Assembly: GCF_029544075.1 (NCBI RefSeq)
Contig: NZ_JAJQJH010000001.1
Location: 717,021 to 781,020, forward strand
DNA length: 64,000 nucleotides
Origin: Chromohalobacter canadensis
GTDB taxonomy: Bacteria; Pseudomonadota; Gammaproteobacteria; Pseudomonadales; Halomonadaceae
Direction of reading: 5' to 3'
Part shown: piece after piece, positions 11,084-19,420 of the stretch
Layout: every line of letters begins with the position of its first letter
How positions within the stretch are numbered: the first letter of the stretch is position 1
Made by a program: the position numbers and the translations under genes
The notes under the pieces: generated by a model
The model's input: the letters and a program-made list of their open reading frames with translations, nothing else
Told to the model about the DNA's origin: nothing
The model's database searches: none

Positions 11084-12169
11084 ATGTCCGGCAATACCTT
11101 TGGCAAGTTGTTCACCGTCACGACCTTCGGCGAGAGCCACGGCGAAGCGCTAGGCGCCATCATCGATGGATGCCCGCCGGGGCTCGAGCTCGATGCCTCG
11201 GATTTGCAGCATGATCTGGATCGGCGTCGGCCGGGCACCTCGCGGCATACTACGCAGCGCCGCGAGCCCGATCAGGTACGCATCCTCTCGGGCGTTTTCG
11301 AGGGCGTTACCACCGGCACGCCGATTGGCCTGCTGATCGAGAATACCGACCAGCGTTCCAAGGACTATTCGAAGATCAAGGATCAGTTCCGTCCCGCGCA
11401 TGCCGACTACACCTATCATCACAAGTACGGCATCCGTGATTACCGCGGTGGAGGGCGTTCGAGCGCCCGCGAGACGGCCATGCGCGTCGCTGCCGGGGCT
11501 ATTGCGCGCAAGTACCTGGCGTCGCAGGGCATCCGCGTGCGCGGTTACATGAGTCAGCTAGGCCCCATCGGTATAGACTTCAAGCAATGGGAGGCGGTCG
11601 ACACCAATCCCTTCTTCTGCCCCGATCCGGATAAGCTTCCCGAACTCGAAGCCTTCATGGATCAACTGCGCCGCGATCAGGACAGTGTCGGCGCGAGGAT
11701 CACCGTCGTCGCCGAGGGCGTGCCGGTGGGACTTGGTGAGCCGGTCTTTGATCGCCTGGATGCCGAACTGGCCCATGGCTTGATGAGCATCAATGCGGTC
11801 AAGGGCGTGGAGATCGGCGACGGCTTCGCCGCCGTGGCTCAACGGGGCAGCGAGCATCGCGACGAAATGACGCCCGAGGGTTTCCTCTCCAATCATGCCG
11901 GGGGCGTGTTGGGCGGCATCAGCTCCGGTCAGACGCTGGTCGCGCACCTGGCGCTCAAGCCGACCTCGAGCATCACCCAGCCGGGGCGTTCGATCGACAT
12001 CCACGGTGAGGCCGTGGAGGTCGTCACCCGGGGACGTCATGACCCTTGCGTGGGCATTCGGGCCACGCCGATTGCCGAGGCGATGATGGCGCTGACGCTG
12101 ATGGATCATTATCTGCGCCATCGCGCGCAGAACGCCGATGTCGAGGTGACCACGCCGCGTTTGGGCTGA
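11084..12169 (+). CDS. aroC: Chorismate synthase
   Basis: FMN-dependent enzyme that makes chorismate from 5-enolpyruvylshikimate 3-phosphate, the last common step of aromatic amino acid and folate synthesis. At 361 aa it has exactly the E. coli length. Visible motifs include GESHG near the N-terminus, the [16 protein letters not shown] segment, [10 protein letters not shown] and the C-terminal [21 protein letters not shown] at 11084 follows GAGGAG and begins 17 bp after prmB, so the two are likely translated from one message. An intrinsic terminator follows. Confidence 0.97.
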   Translation: MSGNTFGKLFTVTTFGESHGEALGAIIDGCPPGLELDASDLQHDLDRRRPGTSRHTTQRREPDQVRILSGVFEGVTTGTPIGLLIENTDQRSKDYSKIKDQFRPAHADYTYHHKYGIRDYRGGGRSSARETAMRVAAGAIARKYLASQGIRVRGYMSQLGPIGIDFKQWEAVDTNPFFCPDPDKLPELEAFMDQLRRDQDSVGARITVVAEGVPVGLGEPVFDRLDAELAHGLMSINAVKGVEIGDGFAAVAQRGSEHRDEMTPEGFLSNHAGGVLGGISSGQTLVAHLALKPTSSITQPGRSIDIHGEAVEVVTRGRHDPCVGIRATPIAEAMMALTLMDHYLRHRAQNADVEVTTPRLG

Positions 12170-12213
12170 GGCGCTTCGTTCAGCCAAGCATGACCGGCGT
12201 CATCCAAGAACCG

Positions 12214-12240
12214 AGCCCGCCTGTTTCAGGCGGGCTTTTT
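12214..12240 (+). terminator. Intrinsic terminator after aroC
   Basis: A perfect 10-bp stem AGCCCGCCTG / CAGGCGGGCT (12214-12223, 12227-12236) with a TTT loop and a following T-run, 45 bp after the aroC stop. Confidence 0.9.
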
Positions 12241-12308
12241 CGTATCCGTCGCTCACGTTTCGGCCATAGCTCGCTACACTGAAAAGAGTCAGGCAATGGG
12301 AGCAGCGC

Positions 12309-12599
12309 ATGAAAGTCCATGTCGAGTTCGATCTGACCCCGCAGGAATTTCGCCAGGCGATGGGGCTACCGGATGTCGAAGTCTTTCAACAGGAGTTGAT
12401 GGCCCACATCCGCCAGCAGATGGAAGCTGGGGTGGAGGGCTACGATCCTTGGAGTCTCATGCAGCCTTTCCTGCAGCAGGGCATGGCGCAGGGCGTCGCC
12501 AGTTTCGGCCACTACCAGCAGATGTTGATGGATATGCTGCGCCAGGCCGATACACAAAGTGATGGAGAGACTCACAATTCGAAACGAAAAAAGACCTAG
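12309..12599 (+). CDS. Small conserved protein near the PHA locus (DUF6489-like)
   Basis: A 96-aa protein beginning MKVHVEFDLTPQEFRQAMGLPDV, followed by an amphipathic, methionine- and glutamine-rich helix region and a basic tail ending KRKKT. The N-terminal pattern (beta strand, then TPxE and GLPDV) resembles a family of small proteins that I recall as DUF6489, often found beside phasin genes in halophilic gammaproteobacteria. No enzyme motif or signal peptide is present. Its position 107 bp upstream of the phasin suggests a link to PHA granules. Function unknown. Confidence 0.65.
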   Translation: MKVHVEFDLTPQEFRQAMGLPDVEVFQQELMAHIRQQMEAGVEGYDPWSLMQPFLQQGMAQGVASFGHYQQMLMDMLRQADTQSDGETHNSKRKKT

Positions 12600-12603
12600 G
12601 GTC

Positions 12604-12617
12604 TTGACATATGTCAA
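12604..12617. promoter_or_regulatory. Perfect 14-bp palindrome upstream of the phasin promoter
   Basis: TTGACATATGTCAA is fully self-complementary and abuts the -35 element of the phasin promoter. This is a common position for a repressor or activator site. Its protein partner is unknown; no PHA regulator gene lies in this window. Confidence 0.45.
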
Positions 12618-12646
12618 TTGCAAGCTCCAAGGGGTGGGGCTATTAT
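12618..12646 (+). promoter_or_regulatory. Sigma-70 promoter for the phasin gene
   Basis: TTGCAA (12618-12623) and TATTAT (12641-12646) are separated by exactly 17 bp. Transcription would start near 12653, about 50 bp before the phasin ATG, giving a short leader with a strong ribosome-binding site. Confidence 0.65.
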
Positions 12647-12651
12647 TTGTG

Positions 12652-12672
12652 CAGTGCAGCATAAATGCACTG
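12652..12672. promoter_or_regulatory. Inverted repeat at the phasin transcription start
   Basis: CAGTGCA (12652-12658) and TGCACTG (12666-12672) are perfect inverted 7-bp arms with a 7-bp spacer. They cover the predicted start point of phasin transcription. TGC-rich inverted repeats are the type of target described for PhaR, the PHA-sensing repressor of phasin genes, so this is a plausible PhaR-like operator. The assignment is inference. Confidence 0.5.
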
Positions 12673-12705
12673 GCCTTGCCTTAGATCCTCCAGGAGGAAT
12701 CCGTC

Positions 12706-13155
12706 ATGCAGGACAAAATGTTTAGTGCCTTTTCCGAACAGACGCGTGGCTTTTTCGAGCCAATGCGCAAGTTCAACGGTCTGATGCTGGACAACATGGA
12801 GCGGATGACCGAATACCAGCTCGATGCCATGAAGCGCTATAGCCAACTGGGCGTGGAGCGTATGCGGGCGGCCTCCGAGGTCAAGGACGCCGAGGACGCG
12901 CGCGATTTCACCACCCAGCAGGCCGACATGCTGAATTCGCTTTCCAAGCAAATGCTCGAAGACGCCCGTGCGATGGCCGACATCAGCCTCAAGTTCAAGG
13001 CCGACCTGGAAGAGATGATGTCCGAAACGGGGCAGCAGGCTGCCGATCAAGCCTCTGAGAACATGAAGGCGGCGTCCGAACCCGCCAAGGCGGCGAGCAA
13101 CAATAGCCAATCGTCCTCTTCACGCAGTAGCAGTACCAGCAAAAACAAAGAATAG
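12706..13155 (+). CDS. phaP: Phasin, PHA granule-associated protein
   Basis: A 149-aa helical protein that coats polyhydroxyalkanoate granules. The first 110 residues form amphipathic helices with the phasin pattern (FFEPMRKFNGLMLDNMERMTEYQ, residues about 15-37, then YSQLGVERMRAASEV and a long acidic helix). The tail is rich in Ser, Ala, Asn and Lys and looks disordered. AGGAGGA precedes the ATG at a good spacing, consistent with the high expression of phasins. phaC follows after about 100 bp. The promoter and two candidate operators upstream suggest tight control. Confidence 0.88.
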   Translation: MQDKMFSAFSEQTRGFFEPMRKFNGLMLDNMERMTEYQLDAMKRYSQLGVERMRAASEVKDAEDARDFTTQQADMLNSLSKQMLEDARAMADISLKFKADLEEMMSETGQQAADQASENMKAASEPAKAASNNSQSSSSRSSSTSKNKE

Positions 13156-13257
13156 AACAGCAGGCACCACGTGCCGTGTCCCCGGCAGTCGCGAAGACAG
13201 GCGGCTGCCGACGGCGCGCATGCGCGTGAACCGTTTTGCGATGCGGGGAGATGACGT

Positions 13258-15114
13258 ATGTGGCAAGGGCCCGAGGAAGGCAATGATGCCTTCGGTGACC
13301 CGCACGCCTGGCAACGTCAGGTGAGCGAGTTCGGTGAGCAATACCAATCCCTCATGCAGGAAGCCTTCAATCGGTTGTGGCCCAGCGACGCGGGTGCTTC
13401 GGTGTATGCCGACATGCAGGAGAGTCTGCGTATCGGCGCCGAGGCCATGGTTTTCAATGCGCCGGCGGTCTATACCGTGCAGATGCGTCTGGTGCAGGAT
13501 CAACTGCGTGTCTGGCAGAATGCTCTGCGGGAGCTCATGGGCGAGAATGTACCTGCAGTGATCGAGCCGAGTCCCGATGATCGACGCTTTCGCGATGATG
13601 CCTGGCACTCGCATCCCTTCTATCGCTATATCCTTCAGCAGTATTTGCTCTTCGTGCGTGCCGTCGACGAGTTGTTGGCGAATCTCGGCGGATTGACGCC
13701 GCAGACACGCCATCAACTGGAATTCTATGCGCGGCAGTACGTCAATGCGCTCGCGCCGAGCAATTTCGTGTCTACCAATCCGGAAGTGGTCCGCAAGACA
13801 CTCGAAACGCGCGGACAAAACCTTGTCGAGGGCCTCAAGCGTTTGCGCGAGGATCTGGCCAATTCCGCCGAGGGACTCAACGTCGCGATGAGCGACCGCA
13901 GCGCCTTTCGGTTGGGTGAGAACCTTGCCATCACACCGGGCGAGGTGGTCTTCGAAAACGATTTGATGCAACTGATTCAGTACACCCCGAGTACCGAGGA
14001 GGTCTTCAAGACGCCGCTGCTGATCGTGCCGCCCTGGATCAACAAGTATTACGTGCTCGACTTGCGCCCGGATAACTCGCTGGTGAAATGGCTAGTGGCG
14101 CAAGGGCATACGGTGTTCATGATCTCATGGCGCAATCCCGGGCCTGAGCAGCGTTACCTGACCTGGGCCGATTACATGCAGTCGGGGCCGGTCGCCGCCA
14201 TGGGCGCCATCGAGCAAGCCTGTGGTGAGAAATCCGTCAACCTGTTGAGTTACTGCATCGGCGGCACGCTGGCGGCGACCACGGTGGCGTATCTGACGAG
14301 TAGTCTGCGTGGTCGCAAGGTGCGTTCTGTGACCTACATGGCGACGCTGCAGGATTTCAGTGATCCCGGCGAAATCGGTGTCTTTCTCAGTGAGCCGGTG
14401 TTGGCCGGTATCGAACGTCAGCTAGCGCGTGACGGCTACCTCGATGGTCGTGCCATGGCGTTTTCCTTCAACCTGCTGCGCGAGAACGATCTTTTCTGGT
14501 CGTTCTATATCAGCAACTATCTCAAGGGCGAGGCGCCGGCGGCGTTCGATCTGCTGTATTGGAACAGCGACGGCACCAACCTGCCAGCGGGTACCCATGG
14601 CTGGTACCTGCGCCATATGTATCGCGAGAATCGTCTCGTCCAGCCCGGCGGCATAGAGCTCGATGGCGTCAAGATCGACCTACGGAAGATCTCGACACCG
14701 AGCTATTTCGTCTCCACGCGCGATGACCACATCGCCAAATGGCGAGGTAGCTATTTGGGAGCTCGACTGCCCAAGGGGCCGGTGACCTTCGTGCTGGGGG
14801 GCGCGGGACATATCGCAGGAATCGTCAATCCACCGGCGAAACGCAAGTACGGCTACTGGACCCATGATGAGATCCCCGACGATCCCGATGCCTGGCTCGA
14901 GTCGGCGACGTTTCAGGAGGGATCCTGGTGGCCGCATTGGCAAGCCTGGATGACCGACAACCGCTACGCCGATCCCGATAAAACGGTCGCGGCGCGTCAT
15001 CCGGGAGAGGGCGAACTGAAGCCCATCGAACCCGCCCCCGGCCGCTATGTGCGGCAGACGATTCCCGAGGTGTTGGGTGTTAAACCCGCTGAGGACGATA
15101 GCTCGACGTCATGA
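13258..15114 (+). CDS. phaC: Class I poly(3-hydroxyalkanoate) synthase
   Basis: Polymerises 3-hydroxyacyl-CoA, mainly 3-hydroxybutyryl-CoA, into storage polyester. The 618-aa length and the presence of the extra N-terminal domain (about residues 1-200) fit class I enzymes. The catalytic triad can be read as Cys333 in the modified lipase box SYCIGG, Asp490 in RDDHIAKW and His518 in GGAGHIAG. It lies 102 bp after the phasin in the same direction. The thiolase and reductase genes that make the monomer are not in this window, so they are encoded elsewhere. Confidence 0.95.
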   Translation: MWQGPEEGNDAFGDPHAWQRQVSEFGEQYQSLMQEAFNRLWPSDAGASVYADMQESLRIGAEAMVFNAPAVYTVQMRLVQDQLRVWQNALRELMGENVPAVIEPSPDDRRFRDDAWHSHPFYRYILQQYLLFVRAVDELLANLGGLTPQTRHQLEFYARQYVNALAPSNFVSTNPEVVRKTLETRGQNLVEGLKRLREDLANSAEGLNVAMSDRSAFRLGENLAITPGEVVFENDLMQLIQYTPSTEEVFKTPLLIVPPWINKYYVLDLRPDNSLVKWLVAQGHTVFMISWRNPGPEQRYLTWADYMQSGPVAAMGAIEQACGEKSVNLLSYCIGGTLAATTVAYLTSSLRGRKVRSVTYMATLQDFSDPGEIGVFLSEPVLAGIERQLARDGYLDGRAMAFSFNLLRENDLFWSFYISNYLKGEAPAAFDLLYWNSDGTNLPAGTHGWYLRHMYRENRLVQPGGIELDGVKIDLRKISTPSYFVSTRDDHIAKWRGSYLGARLPKGPVTFVLGGAGHIAGIVNPPAKRKYGYWTHDEIPDDPDAWLESATFQEGSWWPHWQAWMTDNRYADPDKTVAARHPGEGELKPIEPAPGRYVRQTIPEVLGVKPAEDDSSTS

Positions 15115-15126
15115 TGGTGAGTGCCC

Positions 15127-16140
15127 TCAGCGCTTGACGGGAAAGAGGCGCACCGGGACCACCGGTGCGTCTCGCGACTGCAGGCGGTCGTCGCTGGGCG
15201 CACAGCCGAAGAAGCGCCGGTAGGCACGGGAGAAATGCTCCAGAGAGCCAAAACCGGCGCAACTGGCGACTTCTGCCACGCTCAGGTCGGTCTGCTGCAG
15301 CAGTCGATGCGCGCGATTGATGCGCAGCCAGAGATAGTAACGAATCGGCGTGACGCCGAGTTCTGCCTTGAAGCGCCGTTCCAACTGGCGAGCCGAGAGC
15401 CCGACGAGGGCGGCTAGTGCCGGCGCCGAGAGCGGCGTCTCCAGAGTGCGGCGCATGGTGCGAATCACCTTGCGCAACTGCGCCGACGTTTCGACATGGT
15501 GCTCGGGGGCCGCCGACAACTGTTCGCTGTCGCCGCGGCGCTGGCGGCGTTCCAGCAAGTGATTGCGCAACTCCTCCATGTAGGGCGGCTCTACACGTGG
15601 CGTGAGCCAGGCGAACATCATGTCGAGCACGGCGGTGCCACCGGCGCAGCTCAGCCGCTGACCGGCGATGCGATAGAGATCGCTGGTGGCCTGGATGCGC
15701 GGATAAAGCTCGCGAAAGCCTTCCAGGTTATCCCAGTGCACGGCCACCTGATGCTCGTCGAGCACGCCCGCCGCGGCCAGTACCTCGCTGCCCATCTCGA
15801 TGCCGCCCAACGCCACCCCGGCCGCCGCACACTGGCGAAGCCACATGGCGATGCGCTTGTCGCCGGTATACGTCTTGGTCTCGAAACTGGCGAGGACGAA
15901 CACGCTGTCTAGATCGGCCGGTGCCGGCCACTCGGTGTCCACGTTCAGGGGGACGCCGTTGGAAGCGGCGACCGTGATATCGCTGCCCAATAATTGCCAC
16001 TTGAAGCGCGATTCCTGGGCCAGCCAGTTGACGATGAACAGCGGATCCAGCATCGCCCCCAAACCGGCAAAGGAAAACTGCGGCATCAACAGGATCGCGA
16101 TGCGTTCTGGGGTTGGCGTTGTGCGCTGCGTATTAATCAC
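15127..16140 (-). CDS. GlxA/GbdR-type AraC-family regulator with DJ-1/PfpI domain
   Basis: A 337-aa transcription factor with an N-terminal DJ-1/PfpI (class I amidotransferase-like) domain (about residues 12-180) and a C-terminal AraC pair of helix-turn-helix motifs (about 225-325, including LSARQLERRFKAELG and VAEVASCAGFGSLEHFSRAYRRFFG). This architecture is shared by GbdR, CdhR, SouR and DhcR, the regulators of glycine betaine, carnitine, sarcosine and dehydrocarnitine catabolism in Pseudomonas. Start is GTG at 16140, overlapping the end of the aldolase gene by 8 bases, so it is the last gene of the eight-gene operon and probably its activator. The ligand is unknown. Confidence 0.85.
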   Translation of the reverse strand: MINTQRTTPTPERIAILLMPQFSFAGLGAMLDPLFIVNWLAQESRFKWQLLGSDITVAASNGVPLNVDTEWPAPADLDSVFVLASFETKTYTGDKRIAMWLRQCAAAGVALGGIEMGSEVLAAAGVLDEHQVAVHWDNLEGFRELYPRIQATSDLYRIAGQRLSCAGGTAVLDMMFAWLTPRVEPPYMEELRNHLLERRQRRGDSEQLSAAPEHHVETSAQLRKVIRTMRRTLETPLSAPALAALVGLSARQLERRFKAELGVTPIRYYLWLRINRAHRLLQQTDLSVAEVASCAGFGSLEHFSRAYRRFFGCAPSDDRLQSRDAPVVPVRLFPVKR

Positions 16141-16867
16141 GATAGTCGGGAGCGTCGCGGTCGAGCAGGCGCATCAAGGCGGCAAGGTGCATGTGCGCCG
16201 AGCCTTGCGCTAGATAGCCCTCCCATTGCTGGGCTGTCTTGCGTGCGATCTCGGGCGCGACGGGACGCACGGGAAGGCCGCTGGCACGGGCCACCAGATA
16301 GGAGCGGCAGGCACGCTCGAAGTAGTAGAGGTGGTCGAAGGCTTCGGCGACGTCGTGGCCGGTGGCGACCACGCCATGATTGCCAAGTAGCAAGACCGGC
16401 GCCGTGCCGGCCAACTTGCCGAGGCGTTCCGCTTCCTCATCGAGTCCCATACCATCGAATCCGGCATCGATATGCACCCGCTCGAAGAAGCGCATGGCGT
16501 TCTGTTCCACCGGCGGCAGCTCCGGTGTCTCCAGGCAAGCCAGGGCGGTGGCGTAGAGCGAGTGGGCATGCATCACGCATCCCACGCCGCGGCCCTGGCG
16601 ATGCATGGCGCCGTGAATGGCCCAGGCGGTGGGGTCGATGGATTCGGGACGTTGTGCGGCGCTGGCATCCACCTCGACGAGGTCGCTGGCACGCATTTCC
16701 GCAAAATGACGCCCTTCAGGGTTGACCAGAAAGCGCCTGCCGTCCGCCTGGGTGGCCAGGCTGCAGTGATTGGCGACGCCTTCGTGCATATCGAGGCGGG
16801 CCAGCCAGCGGAACGCACAAGCCAGTTGTTCGCGAGGGGTACCGGAAAGCTCGGTAGCGGTCGTCAT
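16133..16867 (-). CDS. Class II aldolase/adducin-family protein
   Basis: A 244-aa metal-dependent aldolase or epimerase fold protein. Zinc ligands are visible as the HxH in MHAHSLYATAL and a later His in GNHGVVATG; an N-terminal NHCSL region and NPEGRHF also fit the family. ATG at 16867 is preferred since AGGAG lies upstream, trimming 12 residues from the longest frame. Relatives act on sugar phosphates or catalyse retro-aldol cleavage of hydroxy acids. In this operon it may cleave the carbon skeleton left after removal of the amine, but the substrate is not known. Confidence 0.82.
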   Translation of the reverse strand: MTTATELSGTPREQLACAFRWLARLDMHEGVANHCSLATQADGRRFLVNPEGRHFAEMRASDLVEVDASAAQRPESIDPTAWAIHGAMHRQGRGVGCVMHAHSLYATALACLETPELPPVEQNAMRFFERVHIDAGFDGMGLDEEAERLGKLAGTAPVLLLGNHGVVATGHDVAEAFDHLYYFERACRSYLVARASGLPVRPVAPEIARKTAQQWEGYLAQGSAHMHLAALMRLLDRDAPDYRD

Positions 16868-16903
16868 GTATCGCTCCTGTGGCGATGGCGAAACCGAGGC
16901 CAT

Positions 16904-18403
16904 CTAATAGTGGATCCAGCGCGTCTTGAGCGCCATGTATTTGTGCATGCCGGCCAGCGCGTAGTCGCGTCCGATGCCGGATTGCTTCATGCCGCCGAAA
17001 GGCGTCTGCGGGCTGACGGCATCGACGCCATTGACCGTCACGGTGCCGGCCTGCAGGGCATCGCAAAGCCGATGGGCGCGTCCCAGGTCGGCGGTCCACA
17101 GGGACGCTGCCAAACCATACTGGCTGGCATTGGCCAATGTCACGCCCTGGTGCTCGTCGCTGAAGCGCGTCACGCTGAGAACGGGGCCGAAAATCTCCTC
17201 CTGGAAGAGCCGGTGATGAGGTTCGACATCGGTGAATACCGTGGGGGCGACGAACAAGGCGCCGCCCGCCGCTTGCAGTGTCTCGCCGCCGCACAACAGC
17301 GTGGCCTCGCGCTTACCGACCGCCAGATAGTCGCGAACCTTGTCGAACTGTGTCTGGCTGACGAGCGGGCCAAGCGTCGTCGCCGGATCGAGCGGGTCTC
17401 CCGGCACGAGCGTCGCGATACGTGCCTGCAAGGCCTCGAGGAAGCGCTCGGCGATGCCCTCTTGCAGCAACAGGCGCGAATGCGCCGAGCAGACCTGACC
17501 GGCGTTGGTGAAGATGCCGGCCACGGCGTTGTCCACGGCGGCCTCCAGATCGGGGCAATCGTCGAACACCAGATGCGGGCTCTTGCCGCCGCATTCCAGC
17601 CACACGGGTTTCATGTTGGATTCGCCCGAGTAGACCAGAAAGCGTTTGCCGATCTCGGTGGAGCCGGTGAAACCGAGCGCGTCGACACCCGCATGCCGAC
17701 CCAGCGCTTCGCCGGCGACATGCCCGTATCCCGGCACGACATTGAGCACCCCGGGCGGAAGGCCGGCCTGGGTCGCGAGTTCCGCCAGGCGCAGCGCGGA
17801 GAGCGACGATTCCTCGGCGGGCTTGAGCACCACGCTGTTGCCGGCGGCCAGCGCGGGCGCCAGTTTCACCGCCGCGTTATGCAGGGGAAAGTTCCACGGG
17901 ACCACGGCGGCAACGACGCCGAGGGGCTCGTGGGCCACCGTGGCCTGTACGCGATTGGGGCTGGGCGCGAGCTGGTCATAGCATTTGTCCTGGAGCTCGC
18001 CGAACCAGTCGAAGAGCAGGGCCGCCTCCTCGACGTCGTCCAGGGCTTCGTGGATGCACTTGCCGACCTCCAGACTGTCGAGCAGGGCCAGTTCCTCGGC
18101 GTGGTCGCGCACCTGAGCGGCGAGCGCCTGCAGGCACCGGCGGCGTGTCGTCGGCTCGGCACGTGACCAGGCACCGAGCTCGAACGCGCGGCGTGCCGCG
18201 TCGACCGCGACATCGATATCCGCCGGGCCGCAGGCTGCGATCTCTGTCAGCGACGTGCCCGTCATGGGGTTGATCGACGCGAGCGATTCACCCTGGCGCG
18301 TCACATAGCGGTGACCGTCGATGTAGGCGGCGCCATCCAGCGAGAGGGTGGCGGCACGGTGTTGCCAGTCGGCGTGGGTGGTGGAAAGGGGAGAGGAAGA
18401 CAT
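16904..18403 (-). CDS. NAD(P)-dependent aldehyde dehydrogenase (PuuC-like)
   Basis: A 499-aa aldehyde dehydrogenase closest by eye to PuuC and betaine-aldehyde-type enzymes. It has VVPWNFPL, LKPAEESSLSALRLAELA, the Glu-containing LECGGKSP motif (general base) and the nucleophilic cysteine in NAGQVCSAHSR. AAGG 7 bases before ATG 18403 makes that start better than the ATG at 18409. It lies 51 bp after the reductase gene and probably oxidises an aldehyde released by the Rieske oxygenase or by the GMC oxidoreductase. Substrate unassigned. Confidence 0.88.
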   Translation of the reverse strand: MSSSPLSTTHADWQHRAATLSLDGAAYIDGHRYVTRQGESLASINPMTGTSLTEIAACGPADIDVAVDAARRAFELGAWSRAEPTTRRRCLQALAAQVRDHAEELALLDSLEVGKCIHEALDDVEEAALLFDWFGELQDKCYDQLAPSPNRVQATVAHEPLGVVAAVVPWNFPLHNAAVKLAPALAAGNSVVLKPAEESSLSALRLAELATQAGLPPGVLNVVPGYGHVAGEALGRHAGVDALGFTGSTEIGKRFLVYSGESNMKPVWLECGGKSPHLVFDDCPDLEAAVDNAVAGIFTNAGQVCSAHSRLLLQEGIAERFLEALQARIATLVPGDPLDPATTLGPLVSQTQFDKVRDYLAVGKREATLLCGGETLQAAGGALFVAPTVFTDVEPHHRLFQEEIFGPVLSVTRFSDEHQGVTLANASQYGLAASLWTADLGRAHRLCDALQAGTVTVNGVDAVSPQTPFGGMKQSGIGRDYALAGMHKYMALKTRWIHY

Positions 18404-18454
18404 AACCATACCTTGGCGATTGTCGAATGGGCGTGGGAAGCGCTCGCGCCGACC

Positions 18455-19408
18455 TTAAAGATCGAGCACCAGGCGCTCTCCCTTGGGGCGCGAAACGCAG
18501 ACGTAAATGATGTCGTTGGCGGCTTTTTCGGCATCGGACTGCAGAACGTCGCGATGCTCGACCTCGCCTTCGAGCACGGGAATGCCGCAGGTGCCGCAGG
18601 CGCCCTCGCAGCACAGGCTGTCCGGCGCCGCGCTGGCGCGCGCCAGACCGTCGAGCAGGGTTTCGTCCTCGGAGAGCGTGAACTGCTTGTCGCTGCGCGC
18701 GAGCTCGATCCGGCAAGGCGTGGTACGCGCTGCCGGCGCTTGCGATGCGCCGCGGAAGCGTTCCATTTGCAGTGCGCCCGGAGGCCACACCCGTGCCGCG
18801 TCGGTCAAGGCGTCCAGCAGGCTTTCGGGGCCGCAGGCATAGACGCCGGTGTCCGGCGTGTAGTCGCCCAGCAGCACACGCGGAGCGAGCCTTCCCTGCG
18901 TGGAGGAGGCGTGCAGGTGCAACTGCGATGCGGGCAGGAACGCGCGAAGTTCGTCGAGGAACGCCGCCTCGTCCCGGTGACGTACCAGGTAATGCACCTC
19001 GACCGTATCGCCTCGCTCGACGAGTCGGCGCGCCATGGCGACGAGCGGCGTGATGCCGATCCCGCCCCCGATTAGCTGGTAGTGCTGCCGGTCGTCGGCG
19101 AGGGGGAAACGATCCTGGGGCGGAGAGACGCGCAGCCGCGTACCGACGCTTGCCTGCTCGGCCAGAAAGGCGGATCCCCCGCGGGATGCCGGGTCATGCA
19201 GCACGCCGATGCGATAGCGGCCGTGACGCGCGTCGTCCAGCAGCGAATAGTGACGTATCAGGCCATTGGGGAGGCGCACCTCGAGATGAGCGCCCGCCGG
19301 GGCCGGCGGCAGGGCGGCGCCATCGGCGGCGACCAACTCGATCTGGTAGATAGCGCTCGATAGCCGCTGGTGGCTGTCGATCACGACCTCGAATGGCGTC
19401 GCGGTCAT
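18455..19408 (-). CDS. FMN/2Fe-2S oxidoreductase, reductase partner of the Rieske oxygenase
   Basis: A 317-aa phthalate-dioxygenase-reductase-type protein. It has an N-terminal flavin-binding barrel (RHYSLLDD, about residues 55-62), a NAD-binding domain ([14 protein letters not shown], about 115-130) and a C-terminal plant-type 2Fe-2S ferredoxin with C-x4-C-x2-C at CCEGACGTC plus a distal Cys in YVCVSR. Such proteins (VanB, CntB, Stc4) deliver NAD(P)H electrons to a Rieske oxygenase. The oxygenase is four genes upstream in the same operon, which is an unusual separation. GAGGAGG precedes the ATG. Confidence 0.9.
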   Translation of the reverse strand: MTATPFEVVIDSHQRLSSAIYQIELVAADGAALPPAPAGAHLEVRLPNGLIRHYSLLDDARHGRYRIGVLHDPASRGGSAFLAEQASVGTRLRVSPPQDRFPLADDRQHYQLIGGGIGITPLVAMARRLVERGDTVEVHYLVRHRDEAAFLDELRAFLPASQLHLHASSTQGRLAPRVLLGDYTPDTGVYACGPESLLDALTDAARVWPPGALQMERFRGASQAPAARTTPCRIELARSDKQFTLSEDETLLDGLARASAAPDSLCCEGACGTCGIPVLEGEVEHRDVLQSDAEKAANDIIYVCVSRPKGERLVLDL

Positions 19409-19420
19409 GGCATGTCCTCC

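Noticed and set aside
12604..12617. Using TTGACA at 12604 as the phasin -35 box
   Set aside because: Its spacing to TATTAT is 31 bp; TTGCAA at 12618 gives 17 bp. The TTGACA is part of a palindrome.
16472..18166. 564-aa plus-strand open frame opposite the aldehyde dehydrogenase and aldolase genes
   Set aside because: Antisense frame created by codon bias; composition is His/Arg/Gly rich with no domain, while the minus-strand genes have catalytic motifs.
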